Under the pieces are notes generated by a model. The model ran no database searches. It was given only the letters and a program-made list of their open reading frames with translations, and was not told where the DNA came from. Source: Sepioteuthis lessoniana (Eukaryota > Mollusca > Cephalopoda > Myopsida > Loliginidae). Taken from it: DNA of 64,000 nucleotides. Shown here piece by piece: positions 47,575-59,989 of this stretch. The DNA lies in contig OY757921.1 in NCBI GenBank assembly GCA_963585895.1, positions 57,546,937 through 57,610,936 on the forward strand. The letters are read 5' to 3'. A program made the position numbers and the translations under genes. The first letter of the stretch is position 1, and every line of letters starts with the position of its first letter.

Positions 47575-49965
47575 ACCAGCCAGATACCTCACGTATGTCT
47601 CACAAATACAACAAAAAGGACACAATTTCCTTGGCGGAGACATGAATGCCAACATCGGGAAAAACGAAAACCACTAGTACAGCCTACACAACACGTCAAA
47701 CAGAAATGGAAAACATCTAACTGATTACACGATAGAAAATAGATTAACATGCCTAAATACAAACTTTCAAAATAGGGAGGGAAAATTATGGACCTACACA
47801 TACGCAAACAATACTAAAGCACAGATAGACAACGTCTTTATAAACAAGAAATGGACAAATAGTGCAGTAAATTGCGAGGCTTACTCCTCTTTCGTGGGTG
47901 TGTCCTTCGATCACCGAATTTTCCCGGCAAAAATACGATTGAGCCCACGAAAGAACGCTACCCGAACAACGACCACCATACCTTATGACTGGGTCCTTCT
48001 TAATAACAAGGATATTTGAGATAAATATGTAATAGCATTAAGAAACAAATTCGATGCACTACAGGAGAAGACAGAAACACATACTCCTAATGACGAATAT
48101 GAGAATTTCGTCAACGTCCACCTAGAGGCAGCAGCGAAATACGTACAAAAAAAAAAAAAAAAATAGAACTAAAATTAGCATCCCATGGGAGACATTAGCG
48201 GTTAGAGAAAAACGTGCAGACGTGAAAACTGTCTCCAAATGCAATAGGAAGAACCCAACAAACGCAAAAGTCCTGAAACTAAAAAAAGGCACAAAATGAA
48301 TTAGCAAGCATGTACCTGAAAGAACAGACAGAATACATACAAAATCAAATAGATAAGATTAGAGACTCAGTGGAAGATAGGCAATCTAGGATAGCATGGC
48401 AAACGATAAATGAAGTGAACAGAAGGAATAGCACCGCCAGAGCTAAACTGAAAGCTACAAACCAATAAGCAAGAATAAAACTGTGAAAACATTTCCAGAA
48501 TTTACTTGGAAACCCACCAAAAGTTACGCATGAACCAATCACGAGAATTATTAGTAAGCAATTAGACATCAAACTGGGACCGTTTACTCCGGAAGAACTC
48601 GACTCAGTACTTAGAAAAATCAAAAATAGAAAAGCCGCTGGGCTTGGTGAAATTCCCCTAGAAGTATGGAAGACCAGACAATTCGATGACATGCTGCTTC
48701 GATACTGTAACGCAGTTTATAATCAAAATCCGATAGACAGATGGATGAAGGGATGCATCCTCCCTTCCCCAAAAAGGGTGACCTCGGATTAGCCAAGAAT
48801 TACCGAGGTATAGCTCTTACATCCATAGCAGCCAAATATACAATGCCCTACTACGCAACCGCATAGAACCCACGATTGACAACATTCTCAGGAAGAACCA
48901 AAATGGCTTCCGGAGAATAGATCCACGACCTCAATATTTATTGACTATCCGTAGAATTTTAGAAGGCGTACGGGCAAGAAACGTACAGGCAACAATATTG
49001 TTTGTCGACTTTACAAAAGCCTTTGATTCCATACACAGAAGGAAGATGGAGCAAATCCTACTCGCATACGGTCTACCAAAAGAAACCATCGCAGCCATAA
49101 TGATTTTCTACAGAAACACCAAAGTAAAAGTGCGTTCTCCGGATGGAGACACAGACAAAATCAGAGAGAATGGCTTCGAGCTGACGAAGAAAAGAAGGAG
49201 AAGGTACCCCGCAAAAAAAATTACCGACGCCGACTATGCCGATGACATAGCGCTTCTGGCAAATGTACCTGCTCAAGCCGAAACCCTACTGCATAATCTG
49301 GAACGAGCCGCCACGAGGAGTGCTGACTCATCTTGACTGATCTTCCCTCACTGCGGCTTGACCCTGTCTCATCCGACTGGTCTCTCTGCTGTCCGGTGTC
49401 GACTGGCCACTCGCGTCAACCTTCGCCAACTGCCTTCTGTGGGTTCCTTTGTCCAATTCCTCTGGCCTTCCCTTCCTACTTCCGGTCGCCTCGAGATCGC
49501 GGGCTCAGTCCTTTGTTTGGTTTCGCGCCAAAACAGACAAAGGGATCGTCTGCTTGGCGGACCACCTACATAGTGTTACAACTAAACGGATGGCGAAAAA
49601 GCTTGACGGCAACTACACAAGAATGCTGCAAGCAATATTGAACAGGTCCTGGAGGCAACACCCCACAAAGCAGCTGCTATACGGCCACCTACCGCCCACC
49701 ACGAAAACTATCCAAATTTGACGAAACTGACATGCAGGACACTGCTGGAGATGTGGGGACGAGCTCATTAGTGGACCTCTTCACATGGCCGAGCAAAAGC
49801 AGGGCGAGCAGCTCGAACCTACATACAGCAGCTCTGTGAGGATACGGGGTGTAGCACTGAGGACCTGCCGGACGCGATGAACGATAGGGAGAGATGGCTA
49901 GAAAGGGTCAGGGATATCTGTGCCGATGGCACGACAAGATGATGATTTTTACGCCATTCAGTTTC
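47575..49965 (+). pseudogene. LINE copy with endonuclease and RT, internally deleted
   Basis: Longest LINE copy in the window. Seen: C-terminal half of an apurinic-type endonuclease (GGDMNANIG at 47633, QIDNVFINKKW near 47825, SFDHRIFPAK near 47905), a linker with NEVNRRNSTARAKLKA, RT entry with RKAAGLGEIPLEVW and PKKGDLGLAKNYRGIAL, motif A ILFVDFTKAFDSIHR near 49000 and motif C YADDIALLAN at 49230. The fingers/palm part between GDTDK and ENGF, which should include motif B, is missing. After motif C about 240 bases of unrelated sequence replace the thumb region, and the conserved end resumes at 49570. The N-terminal endonuclease half is missing (5' truncation). Several stops. Confidence 0.8.
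49317..49556. other. unrelated filler inside the LINE copy
   Basis: C+T-rich, higher GC than any neighbour (CACTGCGGCTTGACCCTGTC, CGGTCGCCTCGAGATCGCGG). It replaces, rather than interrupts, the LINE thumb region. No family recognised. Confidence 0.6.
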
Positions 49966-51600
49966 AGTAATAGTTGTTAATTGTTAACAGAGAGTTTTTC
50001 TTGTCTTCAACACACAAACAACATGTTCCAACGAGCCTCTCTAAACGCCAGAAGTTCCAGATATACTGTGTTATCCCTAATCTGTGAATCTTTCAAACAC
50101 AACATTGGCTGAGAGAGAGCTGATAAACCAACTAGTCTGAAACGCATGTGGTAATCACGGAAATAAAGCCACAATCAAGAACCATGAGTAGCATTGGACC
50201 ACTTTCCCATCTTTCTTTTATTAGATGCCTTTGTTTCAGGAACTGCCACCCTCCTAAAAAAAAAAAGAAAAAAAAAAGTAAATGCGGATAGATCATAGGC
50301 CAGACAACTCTATATCATACACCCAAAAACTACACCCCATCATGTTTTTTAAGTATGTTAAACGCCGTCACTCTATACATCCAAAACATAACATATAAGA
50401 AACACATTTCCCCTATTAAAATGCAGAGGCTAGCTAAATCAATTCCGCCAGTTGTCTGGAGAGACAGACAAAGTAAGGGTTCAGTTTATTGGCGTGACTC
50501 GGCAAATTTGGTGCACATCAAATGTATTAGAGACGCCACAAGTCGACTTGATAGTAGAAGAGAAACAATAAGTGCCAACGATTCGTGTCATGAAAATTAA
50601 AGTCTCCAGCCAAAAACAGTTTAATTACTTTTTATGACGTAACAGGAAAATGTGAAAGCTTTCAATGGAGTGACATTGAGTACAAAATGAAATACAAAAC
50701 GAAAAAAAAAAAAAAAACAACAAAACATTTTATACTTATGTTTATATTGAAAGAAAGAAAGAAAGAATTCTGCTTACGCTAAAATTCGGTCATGTATGTT
50801 TTTTTAAAATTATACTCGTATCCCAAAAGATTTGTTATATATATAGATACATGTTTATATGTATAAAGAAGAGATTTACATGTGTATACGTATAAAGAAG
50901 AGATATACAAAAAAGAGAAAAGGACAGAAACGATGAAAGAATAATAAATGTAAAAACTTATTTAATCGTTCATCAATATAATCTGACGAAATCATCAAAA
51001 AACCCAAAAAGTCATCATGATTGTATCCTAAGTGTTGACCCAACCCCTCCACCACGAGTTGGGTGTAACATAAGGTCAATTTTTCGGTGGAGTACGGCCG
51101 GTATGAATTCAAATTTTTCTTTCTCTAAGATCGGTTGCCTAATCAAAGAGCTTACCCCGCTTTACAGAAAATTAATGGGAAGAAGAACTGGATTCACCCC
51201 TTTCTCAATGTGAAATACATCCAGAATTTGAACTTGGTTTTCTGTATCCATTTCCTACGACGATAACCGTTGCACAAGTGCTTCACATCTTGATTTCATT
51301 GAACGTCAGTCATGTCCAAATTATTTGGTATGAGTTATCTAACAGTCAAGACTTGAAATCTGAAAAAAACTATTTTGAATTGTTCTCAAATTAATGGTAT
51401 TGAAAGTCGATAAGAATTAGACGTGAAAAGCTTTAATATATTAGTTTGAAAGAAATATATTAGTTTGAAAGAAATGCAATAGAAAATGAAGAATGAATCG
51501 ATGAAAAGTCATAAATCATCAACACGGGATCGAAAAGCAAAGATACAAGTTGTATTATTCAAAAACTCACTATTTTAATTAAAACTTTCACATGTCTTGA
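49966..51600. other. no recognised gene
   Basis: Small A tracts and (GAAA)-type repeats at 50752-50766. ORFs of 78-81 codons show no domain. Confidence 0.5.
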
Positions 51601-51740
51601 CGATGACACTAAACAGAATTTGATGGCATCGGTTCTAGAGATCTCATGAATGTGGAATGCTCCTTCGTTGCTGTTACTTAAGGTCCACTGCGACCTGAAG
51701 TTGTACCTGTCAAAGTTCCTTCTATGAGTCAAATAGATCT
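51600..51740 (+). mobile_element. fragment of the SINE-like element 5' module
   Basis: GATGACACTAAACAGAATTTGATGG, TGTGGAATGCTCCTTCGTTG and TATGAGTCAAATAGATCTGC (pieces under 20 bases each in the shared blocks) match the + orientation module at 427-612. Confidence 0.6.
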
Positions 51741-51805
51741 GCCAGAAGAACATCGAGATTTTTTTAATACAAAACTTTTCCAATTTGAATTTCTTTTATT
51801 ATACC

Positions 51806-52120
51806 ATCATCATCATCATCATCATCATCATGCCGTGCCTCTAACACGGATTTCCCGGATTCTCCCTCACCACTTGTCTCTATTGTCCATCGCTTTCAGC
51901 AGGTCTTCTAGGATACATCCCGCATCCGCATAGAGCTGCTGTAGATAAGTTCTTGCTAGTCGTCCAACACTTGCTCGTCCGTGTGAAGGAATCCAGAAGA
52001 GCACGTCGTTGGTCCATATTTCTCCAGCAGTTTCCAACATGTCTTGTTCGTCGGGCGGTTTTAGAGATGGGATGGAGGTAGCTGTATAGCTGCTGCTTAC
52101 CATGACTCTCACTTTTATTA
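51806..52120 (-). mobile_element. 3' end of a LINE copy with (GAT)n tail, reverse
   Basis: Minus strand reads the C-terminal region of the 47575 LINE family in two frames (RRTRHVGNCWRN; WIPSHGRASVGRLARTYLQQ), then a (GAT)n tail seen on the plus strand as (CAT)n at 51806-51832. 5' truncated. Confidence 0.75.
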
Positions 52121-52745
52121 TATATACAACTGAAATTAGATTCATGCTTTGTTTCTTGGAGTTTCAAGTGTGACATGAGATTGTCTTTGCAATCATAATT
52201 CAAAGTAAAAGAATGTGGCGTGATGGGTGTGCAAGTTACACATGCAAAAAATGCCACGTGATAATTTTTTATCTTAAATTATTGTCGCCTAACCACTTTT
52301 AGTATCTTATATGCTACACATGAAACTCCAAGTTATAGAACTTAATTTTAATATTCTATATTTTAAACGTGCTCGATTAATAATAACATTGAACACTTTT
52401 TATACAATTTTTCTTACTTACATTATCAATCCAGTCATCTGGAGTTGTGCAGAGGGGTAAGAATGGGCTATGAGAATGGTAAAACTGAATTTAAATCCCT
52501 GTCAATATGTCATGCGCTAACAGAGTAGAATAAAGCCCATTACACATCCTGTCTTCACTTCAGTATAAAGGAATCTATCTTTCTAATAATTAGATTATTC
52601 TTAAATTTTGTCTTTAAAAATCAACCAATGGATCAAATGTTTCTCATGCTCCGAGGGCTACGAAGAGAAACCAGTTTGCAGAATCTCAAAAACGTATCAA
52701 CCTCTCTCATGTCATCTTTCTCGATCTCAAATTAATTTCAAAGGT
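52121..52745. other. no recognised gene
   Basis: AT-rich; nothing with support. Confidence 0.5.
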
Positions 52746-52749
52746 TAGG

Positions 52750-52825
52750 TTATTTGGTTTAATGGCATATAAAACTTTGATGGTTATTTAATGCCAAATT
52801 CTATCACTCTCTCTTTGTCTGTCTG

Positions 52826-52873
<48 letters not shown>

Positions 52874-53430
52874 TTGTAAACGAATAGTTCGTTGGTAACA
52901 TTACTTTTAAACGATTCAGAGCTCATTCTTTACACACACTTAAATGATTTCAATTATTACTATTTATTATTTGCACACAGTTAAATAGTTGCTATTTAAC
53001 ACTAATAATTCTTTATAACACTAATAATATTTAACACTAATAATATTTAACACTAATAATATTTTTTAACACTAATAATATTTAACACCAATAATATTCA
53101 AGTATTGCTATTTAACACTAATAATATTTTACATTAATCATTTGTTTACACACAGTAAAATGGTTTCAAGTATAATAAATGATTAAATAATTCTATTTGA
53201 CTCATAGATGGGACACTAAAAAGTACTACCACACCGGGTCAGAGTGGACCAGGAAGTAATGGTATTGAAGGGATAGTTCACATTCCCAAAAGCTTTAGCA
53301 CTAGAGCCTCATAATCAGATACAATTTAGTGTCATATCCAGGACACTTATTCGGGTGGGTGAGGGGGTCTTACCTTTTTGCAGAGATGCAGTCGGTGTAT
53401 TCCTAAACCCTAACTGACTGGACCGAAATT
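52750..53430 (-). mobile_element. minisatellite-bearing SINE-like element
   Basis: Plus strand: TTTAATGGCATATAAAACTT, GTTATTTAATGCC, a (TA)n tract (52831-52870), then a short-period array of AACACTAATAATATTT units (53000-53120), then ACACAGTAAAATGGTTTCAA units and the reversed 5' module (GACTCATAGATGGGACAC ... TAACTGACTGGACC). Confidence 0.75.
52831..52870. repeat. (TA)n microsatellite
   Basis: About 40 bases of TA repeats at the start of the array in the element at 52750. Confidence 0.95.
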
Positions 53431-53619
53431 AATTTTAAAAAACGTCAAAGAAAATACAAGTCAAAATTGTCAAAATTATCAAAATTAATAACGATGCTTG
53501 ACAAGGTTTCAAGCAAAAATAAAAATGAATTAAAGATAAATCTACACCGATTCGTGCGATTTTAAACAAATCGTTATAAGTGAAACAGCACAATTAAGAA
53601 AGTGTCTGACACTGAATAT

Positions 53620-54020
53620 CTAGTTTGGTTTGGGTTTTATGGCATATCAACCATTGTAAGTTATTTAATTTTAAATCCATTTTTATACAAATAAGCAGTT
53701 CTATTTCACACAATTCAGTTTAGCATAAGTACAGTTTTTTGTTTATACACACTTAAATGTAAAAACAGTTCTGTTTCAAACAATTCAGTATACTGATTAC
53801 TTCTATTTAACCAATCGATAGGACCCTATCAGGTTCTACCACTGTGGACCAAGGAGCGATAACAATAAAGGGGTGCTCCACATTCCCCAAAGTTCCTGCA
53901 TCACTGGGACCTTACCAATAGATTGTTTCGTATCATATCTCGTTGGAGGAGTCTTATCCCTCTGCAGAGATGCAGTCGGAGTTTTCTGCAACCACAACTG
54001 GGGAATTAGGTGTTCGGATG
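53620..54020 (-). mobile_element. minisatellite-bearing SINE-like element, short array
   Basis: Plus strand: TTTATGGCATATCAACCATT, TATTTAATTTTAAATCC, two to three GTTCTATTTCACACAATTCA-type units, then the reversed 5' module from ATAGGACCCTATCAGGTTCT to about 54010. Confidence 0.75.
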
Positions 54021-54164
54021 TAAAGGGTGATGTGGTCGCAGAAATTATCTGATAACTAACACTGGGTTCTTCTGCTTGTTTGGTATGGCAAAGCCTCGGG
54101 CTTCCAGAAGCCACCCTCCAAGCACGTGAATCTGAGGCCACGTAGGAAGACGAACTGGGTGTTT

Positions 54165-54540
54165 GGTTTTCATCAATATCGTTACATCTTGTTGCGACAA
54201 AGCAAGCTAACGATAGTTCTGAGAATTCACTCTCCAATCTAGGTAAAAATATTTTCTCCTCTGAAAAACAAAAAAAAACAAAAAAAACAAAAGCTTGTTC
54301 CGTTGGAGGAGATGCATGAGTTTGTTCAAAAGCTTTGGAGCGCAGTCTTTCCTCTTGTCCTTCTTGGCATGTGATAAAAATGGGTCCTTTCTCATCTAGT
54401 ATAAGAACTACAGAATCTCTTCATGCACTACTTGCCTGATAAGAAGCTCAGGAACTTTCATGTCCGTATCTATGGACTTAATTGACTTGCTGGAATCGTT
54501 GTTAATCGTGGCTTGGATTTTAGTAACTAATTCAGAGCAG
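54165..54540 (-). pseudogene. mariner/Tc1-like transposase relic
   Basis: Minus-strand translation from about 54536 reads ELVTKIQATINNDSSKSIKS, then MKVPELLIRQVVHEEI (helix-turn-helix part of the DNA-binding domain), then after two stops MRKDPFLSHAKKDKRKDCAP and KLLNKLMHLLQRN, and a last recognisable VNSQN near 54210. This is the N-terminal half of a mariner-like transposase. The catalytic DDE/D part is not recognisable; the frame is broken and the downstream DNA belongs to another element. Confidence 0.65.
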
Positions 54541-54713
54541 ATGTACCTTCGTAATCACCACTGGACTAATCCAACTCTTTTCGAATCTTCTACACTGTCC
54601 GCAGATTGACACCCAAACATTGGAATCTTCGTATTGGCATTTTCGGTGTGAATGCTAAGCATTACAGCATTAAGCCATTTCCAAATTTCTGGAAGAGTAA
54701 ATTATGTCATGGC

Positions 54714-54775
54714 GTAGACAACTGATTCTAGTTTGCTACACAGTAGACAACTGATTCTAGTTTGCTGCACAGTAG
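54714..54775. repeat. 31-bp tandem duplication
   Basis: Two copies of a unit containing TAGACAACTGATTCTAGTTT, differing at one base. Confidence 0.85.
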
Positions 54776-54826
54776 ACAAAACCTTAAATAAACAAAATTA
54801 GGAAAATTTACCCATTGCATCATATG

Positions 54827-54843
54827 TGTGTGTGTGTGTGTGT
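54827..54843. repeat. (TG)n microsatellite
   Basis: Short TG repeat of about 17 bases. Confidence 0.9.
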
Positions 54844-55374
54844 GATAATGCCAAAACATGATCTGAACAATGATCCATCATTCGAAATATATCTGATTTA
54901 ATGATTTAATTTAAGAAATTTTAGATACATCATAAACACAAGAGAATAATCTGTCATCGAGATATTTCCTTTGATGTTGTGAGGGGCCTTGTGAGTTCTT
55001 AGGATCATTACCTGTCGAGATAGGGGCTTCAAATATACAGACTAAATCACCACCAAAAGAGGTGTTTTGGGTATGGGTGATGAGACTCCAGTTCTGGAGC
55101 TCTGAGAAATTTGTCGTCTTCCTTTCGTTATTTTTATTTTCATATTCACCCTGATCCGGACTGATAAAGTTCTATTTGTGGGTGAAACATATCTGTTTGA
55201 AAATGATTAGTATTAGGAATATTTACGACCAAATAACTGCGCAAATTGAGATTATTGAATAGGAATAGTTGAAATCATACAATGGTGTATCAATTATTTG
55301 TATTAAGAAAAGTTACTAGAAGGTATAATTTTTTATCAATGATTATCAAAATTTACTTGAAACCATAAAATTGT

Positions 55375-56700
55375 TTGGTTGGTTGGGTTTTATGGAATAT
55401 CAACCTTTGTAGGTTATTTAATGCCAAATCCATTTTTATACAAATAATCAGTTCTATTTCAAACAATTCAGTTTAGTACATGTATAGATTTTGTTTACTC
55501 ATAGTTAAATGTCAAAACAGTTCTATTTCAAACAATTCAGTACAGTACAGTTTCAAGGTCAAAAACGTTTTTCTTTTTTTAATTTAGTTTAAGTATTTTT
55601 TTTAAGTATAGTTTTTGTTTACACACAGTTAAATGTCAAACAGTTCTATTTTGAACAAGTCAGTTTAACGTAGTACAAATTCAATGTCAAAAACAGTTCT
55701 ACTTCAAACAGTTCTTACCTTTCCGAAGAGGTGCAGTCGGTGTATTCTATAGCCCCAGCCGTCTGGACAATATACAAATTTAAATGTCAAAACAGTTTTA
55801 TTTCAGATAATTCAGTTTAGCAGAAGTACGCAATTTAGATGTCAAAACAGTTCTATTTCGAGCAAATCAGTTTAGCATAAGTACGCAGTTTAAAGGGAAA
55901 ATAGATAACTTTAGAAACCACGATTTAGTTCTATTTGACACACAGATAGGACCCTCTCAGGTTCTACCACTCCAGGTCAGAGTGTGTTATATAATTAAGG
56001 TAATGATTTTTTTATATTAATCATTTTTCGTAAATTATGTTATATTATTTAGTCTGGTAAGGCTTTGACCTACACTTAGTCAGATGGTGTAGTCTTTCGA
56101 CCGCACGGAAAGGATATGGCAATCATCATCTGTCTTAATTCACTGTCTTTGGAGTGAATTGATTAAGATGATGAAGTCATGCCCGGAAGAGATGTCCTGA
56201 GAATTTGAGGGTTTTAAAAAGACAGTTGATAACGACCGTTGAAGGTAGCGGTTGAGTTTTTCGGATCTGATCAGATCAGATCATATCTTTTGGGTCTCGA
56301 CCGGCAGAGATGAATTGAGATCTTAAGCATCACAAGATGCACCGCGCGCGGGCGGGGGTCAGCATAGTATGGTAGCATATACTTTTATGATTTGTGTCTC
56401 ACTCCTCATGTCGCCAAGGATTGAAGCCGGAAATTAATAAACCTGTTCGTATCCGTAACGACAGAGTCGGCCTGGATTCATATTATTATTGACGTCACCA
56501 AATCAATACAACTAATGAGCTTGAGAGCGATGGCAATGAAGTGCTCCGCATTCCCAAAGTTCCGGCGTCACAGCAGCCTCACCATCAGATTGTTTAGTGT
56601 CATATCCAGGCCACTCGTTGGGGGGAGGTCTTACCCCTCTGCAGAGAAGCAGTCGTTGTATTCAACAGCCCCCCCACCTGGCCGACTGAGCAACCATAAA
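55375..56700 (-). mobile_element. minisatellite-bearing SINE-like element split by a solo LTR
   Basis: Plus strand: TTTTATGGAATATCAACCTT, GGTTATTTAATGCC, a long GTTCTATTTCAAACAATTCA array (55445-55890) with part of a 5' module embedded at 55715-55780, then ACCACTCCAGGTCAGAGTG. This breaks at 55984 and continues at about 56517 with GAGAGCGATGGCAATGAAGT and the rest of the 5' module to 56697. Confidence 0.8.
55985..56510 (+). mobile_element. solo LTR inserted in the SINE-like element
   Basis: 526 bases starting TGTTATATAATTAAGG and ending AATCAATACA, i.e. TG...CA. Contains AATAAA at about 56438 and a GC-rich GCACCGCGCGCGGGCGGGGG segment. It interrupts a SINE module whose two halves are otherwise continuous. 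A 5-bp duplication is not clean (GAGTG against ATGAG). No internal region is present. Confidence 0.6.
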
Positions 56701-57669
56701 ATTGAATAAAAAAGATTGATTTTGGTATTTTAAATAATTCAACAAAGGTTGATATTCCATAAAATAAACTACCCAATCAACTAACCAAAAATATTCAAGT
56801 GTAAGAAAATTGATGTCCATTTTGAAGTTTTTTCTTACCAACGGTGAGCAATTTTTTCGAGACTTGTTTTGAAAATGCGTATTTCGTACTTTTCAGTTGT
56901 GAAGTAGAAGGCACCTGCAACGAAACGAGGAGAGATAAGTATAGTTGGATGAGGTGGGTCATACGGGTTTAAAGAAAAACAAAGAAAGCTTCCTAAAGAA
57001 GGGCGTTGGTATTTTTTTCTTCTTTTGATCTCAAGTCGAAATGAAAAGTCAAGTACTTCAAAATTTGAACTGGTCGAAAGGTTACGGAGAAAGTAAGAAA
57101 GAAAGAAAGAAAGAAAAACATCTATTACTGTTTCGTTTACATCAATTTGTGTCTATTTATGACGAAGTCGATTTGGGGCGTTGGTCGAAATATTTTAAAC
57201 GGATGAATGTAGGTGGTCCACTTTACCTAAAAGATATTATTTCATTGAAAATGAAATTTCAAGTCTTTAGTATTTCCGACGGATGCTGACTTGTACCGGC
57301 TTTTCCTCTGAAAAGGAAACGAATATTCTGGATTATTTTCTTTTGTAGTGGAAGCAATTATAGGAATGAAGTTTGTTGCCTTTTTGAAAAATGACGGGGA
57401 AATTACCTGAATATTTAACACGTTCACATTTAATGTTTTTTTTGTTTTATATTTCTTTACAAATGCAATTAGAATTCTTCTTCAGTGGATTCATTGTAAC
57501 TACCTACCAACCTATTTACATATCTTCGTCACTTAAATATAAGCCCTCATACTCATGGCTTGCCGATATGAAGAATGACTTTTTCTTTGTGATGATTGGA
57601 AATTATCTATAGGTAATGTTCGACCATTCACTCAAAAGGTTTTGCGTCAATTGTATCGTATCTGGCGTC
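56701..57669. other. no recognised gene
   Basis: ORFs of 73-82 codons at 57041-57612 have no domain. A GAAA-type tract lies near 57095. Confidence 0.5.
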
Positions 57670-58410
57670 CGATTGAGTGATTGATTGATTTTAACAGCAT
57701 GTCAACCCATCTTGAGTTATCTTATGCCTACGCATTCATTGTAAATTTCTATTTCTATTTTTGTGAAGTTGTTTCTGAAGGGTTTTGTACCCAGTTATAT
57801 AGCATCAAGTATTCCTATCTAATACAAATGATTTGCCCACAATAAGATGGTTTCAAGTATTCCTATCTAATGCTAATTGTTATAGGATCTCAAGAAATTA
57901 TTTTTATTTGATAATATTCATTTGTTTTGATAGAATTATATGGTTTCAAGTAACTAATAATAATAATCTTTAATAAACATTATAGCGTCAAGTACCTATT
58001 CTTAATAAAGATGACCTACAGTTATATATCAAGTATTCCTATCTTAGGTAAATAATTTGCACACAGCTAGTAGCTTTCACGTACTCCTATCTCAAACAAA
58101 TAATTCTATGGTTTCAAATAATTTAAGTTATATCAAGTACTCTTATCGAACAAAAATAATTTTTAAACAGATCGATTTGACCCATAGATTGGATCCTAAC
58201 AGATACTACCAATCCAGGTTACAGTGAGTCTGGGAGTAATGACAATAAAGAGGTACTTTATACTCCTCAGATCTCCAGAACTGAAGCCTCATTATCAGGG
58301 GCAATTTAGTGTCCTATCAATTATAGGACATCCCTTTTAGGGGGGAGTTCTTACTCCCCTGAAGGGGGGAATGCATTCAATGTATTCTGAGACCCACTGA
58401 CTGGCGAGCT
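57670..58410 (-). mobile_element. minisatellite-bearing SINE-like element
   Basis: Plus strand: GATTGATTTTAACAGCATGT, CAACCCATCTTGAGTTATCT, then units of about 45 bp built on TTTCAAGTATTCCTATCTAA and AATAATTTGCACACAG, then GACCCATAGATTGGATCCTA through CACTGACTGGCGAGC. Confidence 0.8.
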
Positions 58411-59119
58411 GGTGTCCGAGTAAAGAAAATTAACTTTTACATGTCTAATGATTTATATGAGGCTAAAAATACTACTAATAAGACTGGTTTCTATATTTAA
58501 CTCCTCCAATGGCGAAGAAATTTTCCCAAGAGCAGATAATCGTGTATCTTCAGAGTTGAATCTTTACAAAGTGAATATATATGGAAAATGAATTTTTATA
58601 TCATTTCATTTTCTTTTTGAATATAGCAAGATACAGCAAACAAAATTTTATAGTAAAACTGGAACATTTATTTAGCGAAATTTATATTTTTTATGTCAAT
58701 TACTATGAATGATATCTTATGAATAATCATTATGAAACTAAATGAAATCTTTGTGTAAACTGTGATATATATTTTGTATAAGTTAGGAGTCTTCTACCAG
58801 GGGCCAAATGCAGCCTTTGAGGTTCATCTGTGCAGCTCTTTAACCAATTCCCCAATAACAATATGTTACGGCCCACCAGACCCTGTTTTTGTTTGTTTTT
58901 ATTTGCTATCATATTGACAAATACTTACGTACCTTTGCCTCCTAGACCCTGTTGTGTGCTGGGTTTGTTTCAGTTTCAGGGGAATGGTTTCCTCGTCTGT
59001 CACTCGAACTCATGTACCTTTGCATTTGAGTTAAAGTTCCAACACTGAGAATCTCATCTGGAGAACAACCTGTCTCACTTTCCTCGTCAGTCATATTTTT
59101 CTAAAGCAATCGACCTCAC
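58411..59119. other. possible 5' part of the hAT relic, otherwise nothing
   Basis: GAGTCTTCTACCAGGGGCCA and GTTACGGCCCACCAGACCC resemble the ends of some hAT elements but no terminal repeat could be matched. Confidence 0.35.
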
Positions 59120-59124
59120 AGTTT

Positions 59125-59580
59125 GTCTATAGTTTATCGGTGGCCTTCACTCTGACTTTACCAGTTGTTTTGCTGACATGAAACCATATGCCTCAATTTT
59201 CAAAATGTTCTCTTCATCTTTTGATGTTGACTGTTAAAAAGTACCATTACAATTGCAGATGGAACTCATTCATCTTTCGTGTTCAGAAGATTTGAAGTCC
59301 AAGTTTCTTGATTATCACATTCTCGATTTTTATAATAACCTCGTATTTCCATGTGGACTATTTCCCAGTCATATCACTCAGAAAGTAGTGAATACGCGTT
59401 TGGCACTATATACCACGATGAACTGTTGTTCTCCAAAATAAAGCATGCCAAGAGTAAGCTGCTTTCGCAAATATCAAATCATCACTAGTCTAATGTGCTC
59501 CTTTTGTCAACCTCTTCATTTAACCAGATATTACATCTTTATGTGATAGCAAACATCATCAGATGTCTCATTAGTAAACC
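59125..59580 (+). pseudogene. hAT-family transposase C-terminal relic (GTF2IRD2/ZBED-like)
   Basis: Plus-strand reading gives GGLHSDFTSCFADMKPYASI, FDVDC, a stop, then LQMELIHLSCSEDLKSKF, LDFYNNLVFP, and after a frameshift KHAKSKLLSQISNHH and SNVLLLSTSSFNQ. QMEL..L.C...LK.KF, a C-terminal FY segment and KxKxRS.ISNxHL are characteristic of the hAT dimerisation region in GTF2IRD2/SCAND3/ZBED-type transposases. The stop at LDVDC and the frameshift near 59435 show it is dead. The upstream catalytic part was not found. Confidence 0.65.
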
Positions 59581-59989
59581 ATAATTGTTACAGTGTGAAT
59601 TAAACTAATTTTAAGATTGCGTCTCCAGGGCCCTTCTAAGTTAAACTTTGTGACCCTTTAGCTGAAAAGGTGGAAATCCCAGGTACAAATGATAATAACG
59701 GTTAACACCTTTTGAAAGAAGAAAAAATAGATAGTCATATAGTCCAAATACAAATTCCTTCTTCTAAACATTTCACTTGTAGTATGTTGGGAAAATGCTT
59801 TTTAGGTTTTGATAAAATTAAAGCTTTTTTAAGTCTTGGATAAAAAAAAGTTTCAACTGTATAAATGTTAAATGATTTGTTTTCATTCATTAAAATCGGA
59901 GCTTAAAGCATTTTATGTTATTTACTTTCAGTTATAGCAAAAAAGATTAGAAATGTGTCATTTATTTTTGTAATATTAAAAATGTTTGG

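Noticed and set aside
57041-57289. 82-codon ORF
   Set aside because: Basic, low complexity, no family resemblance.
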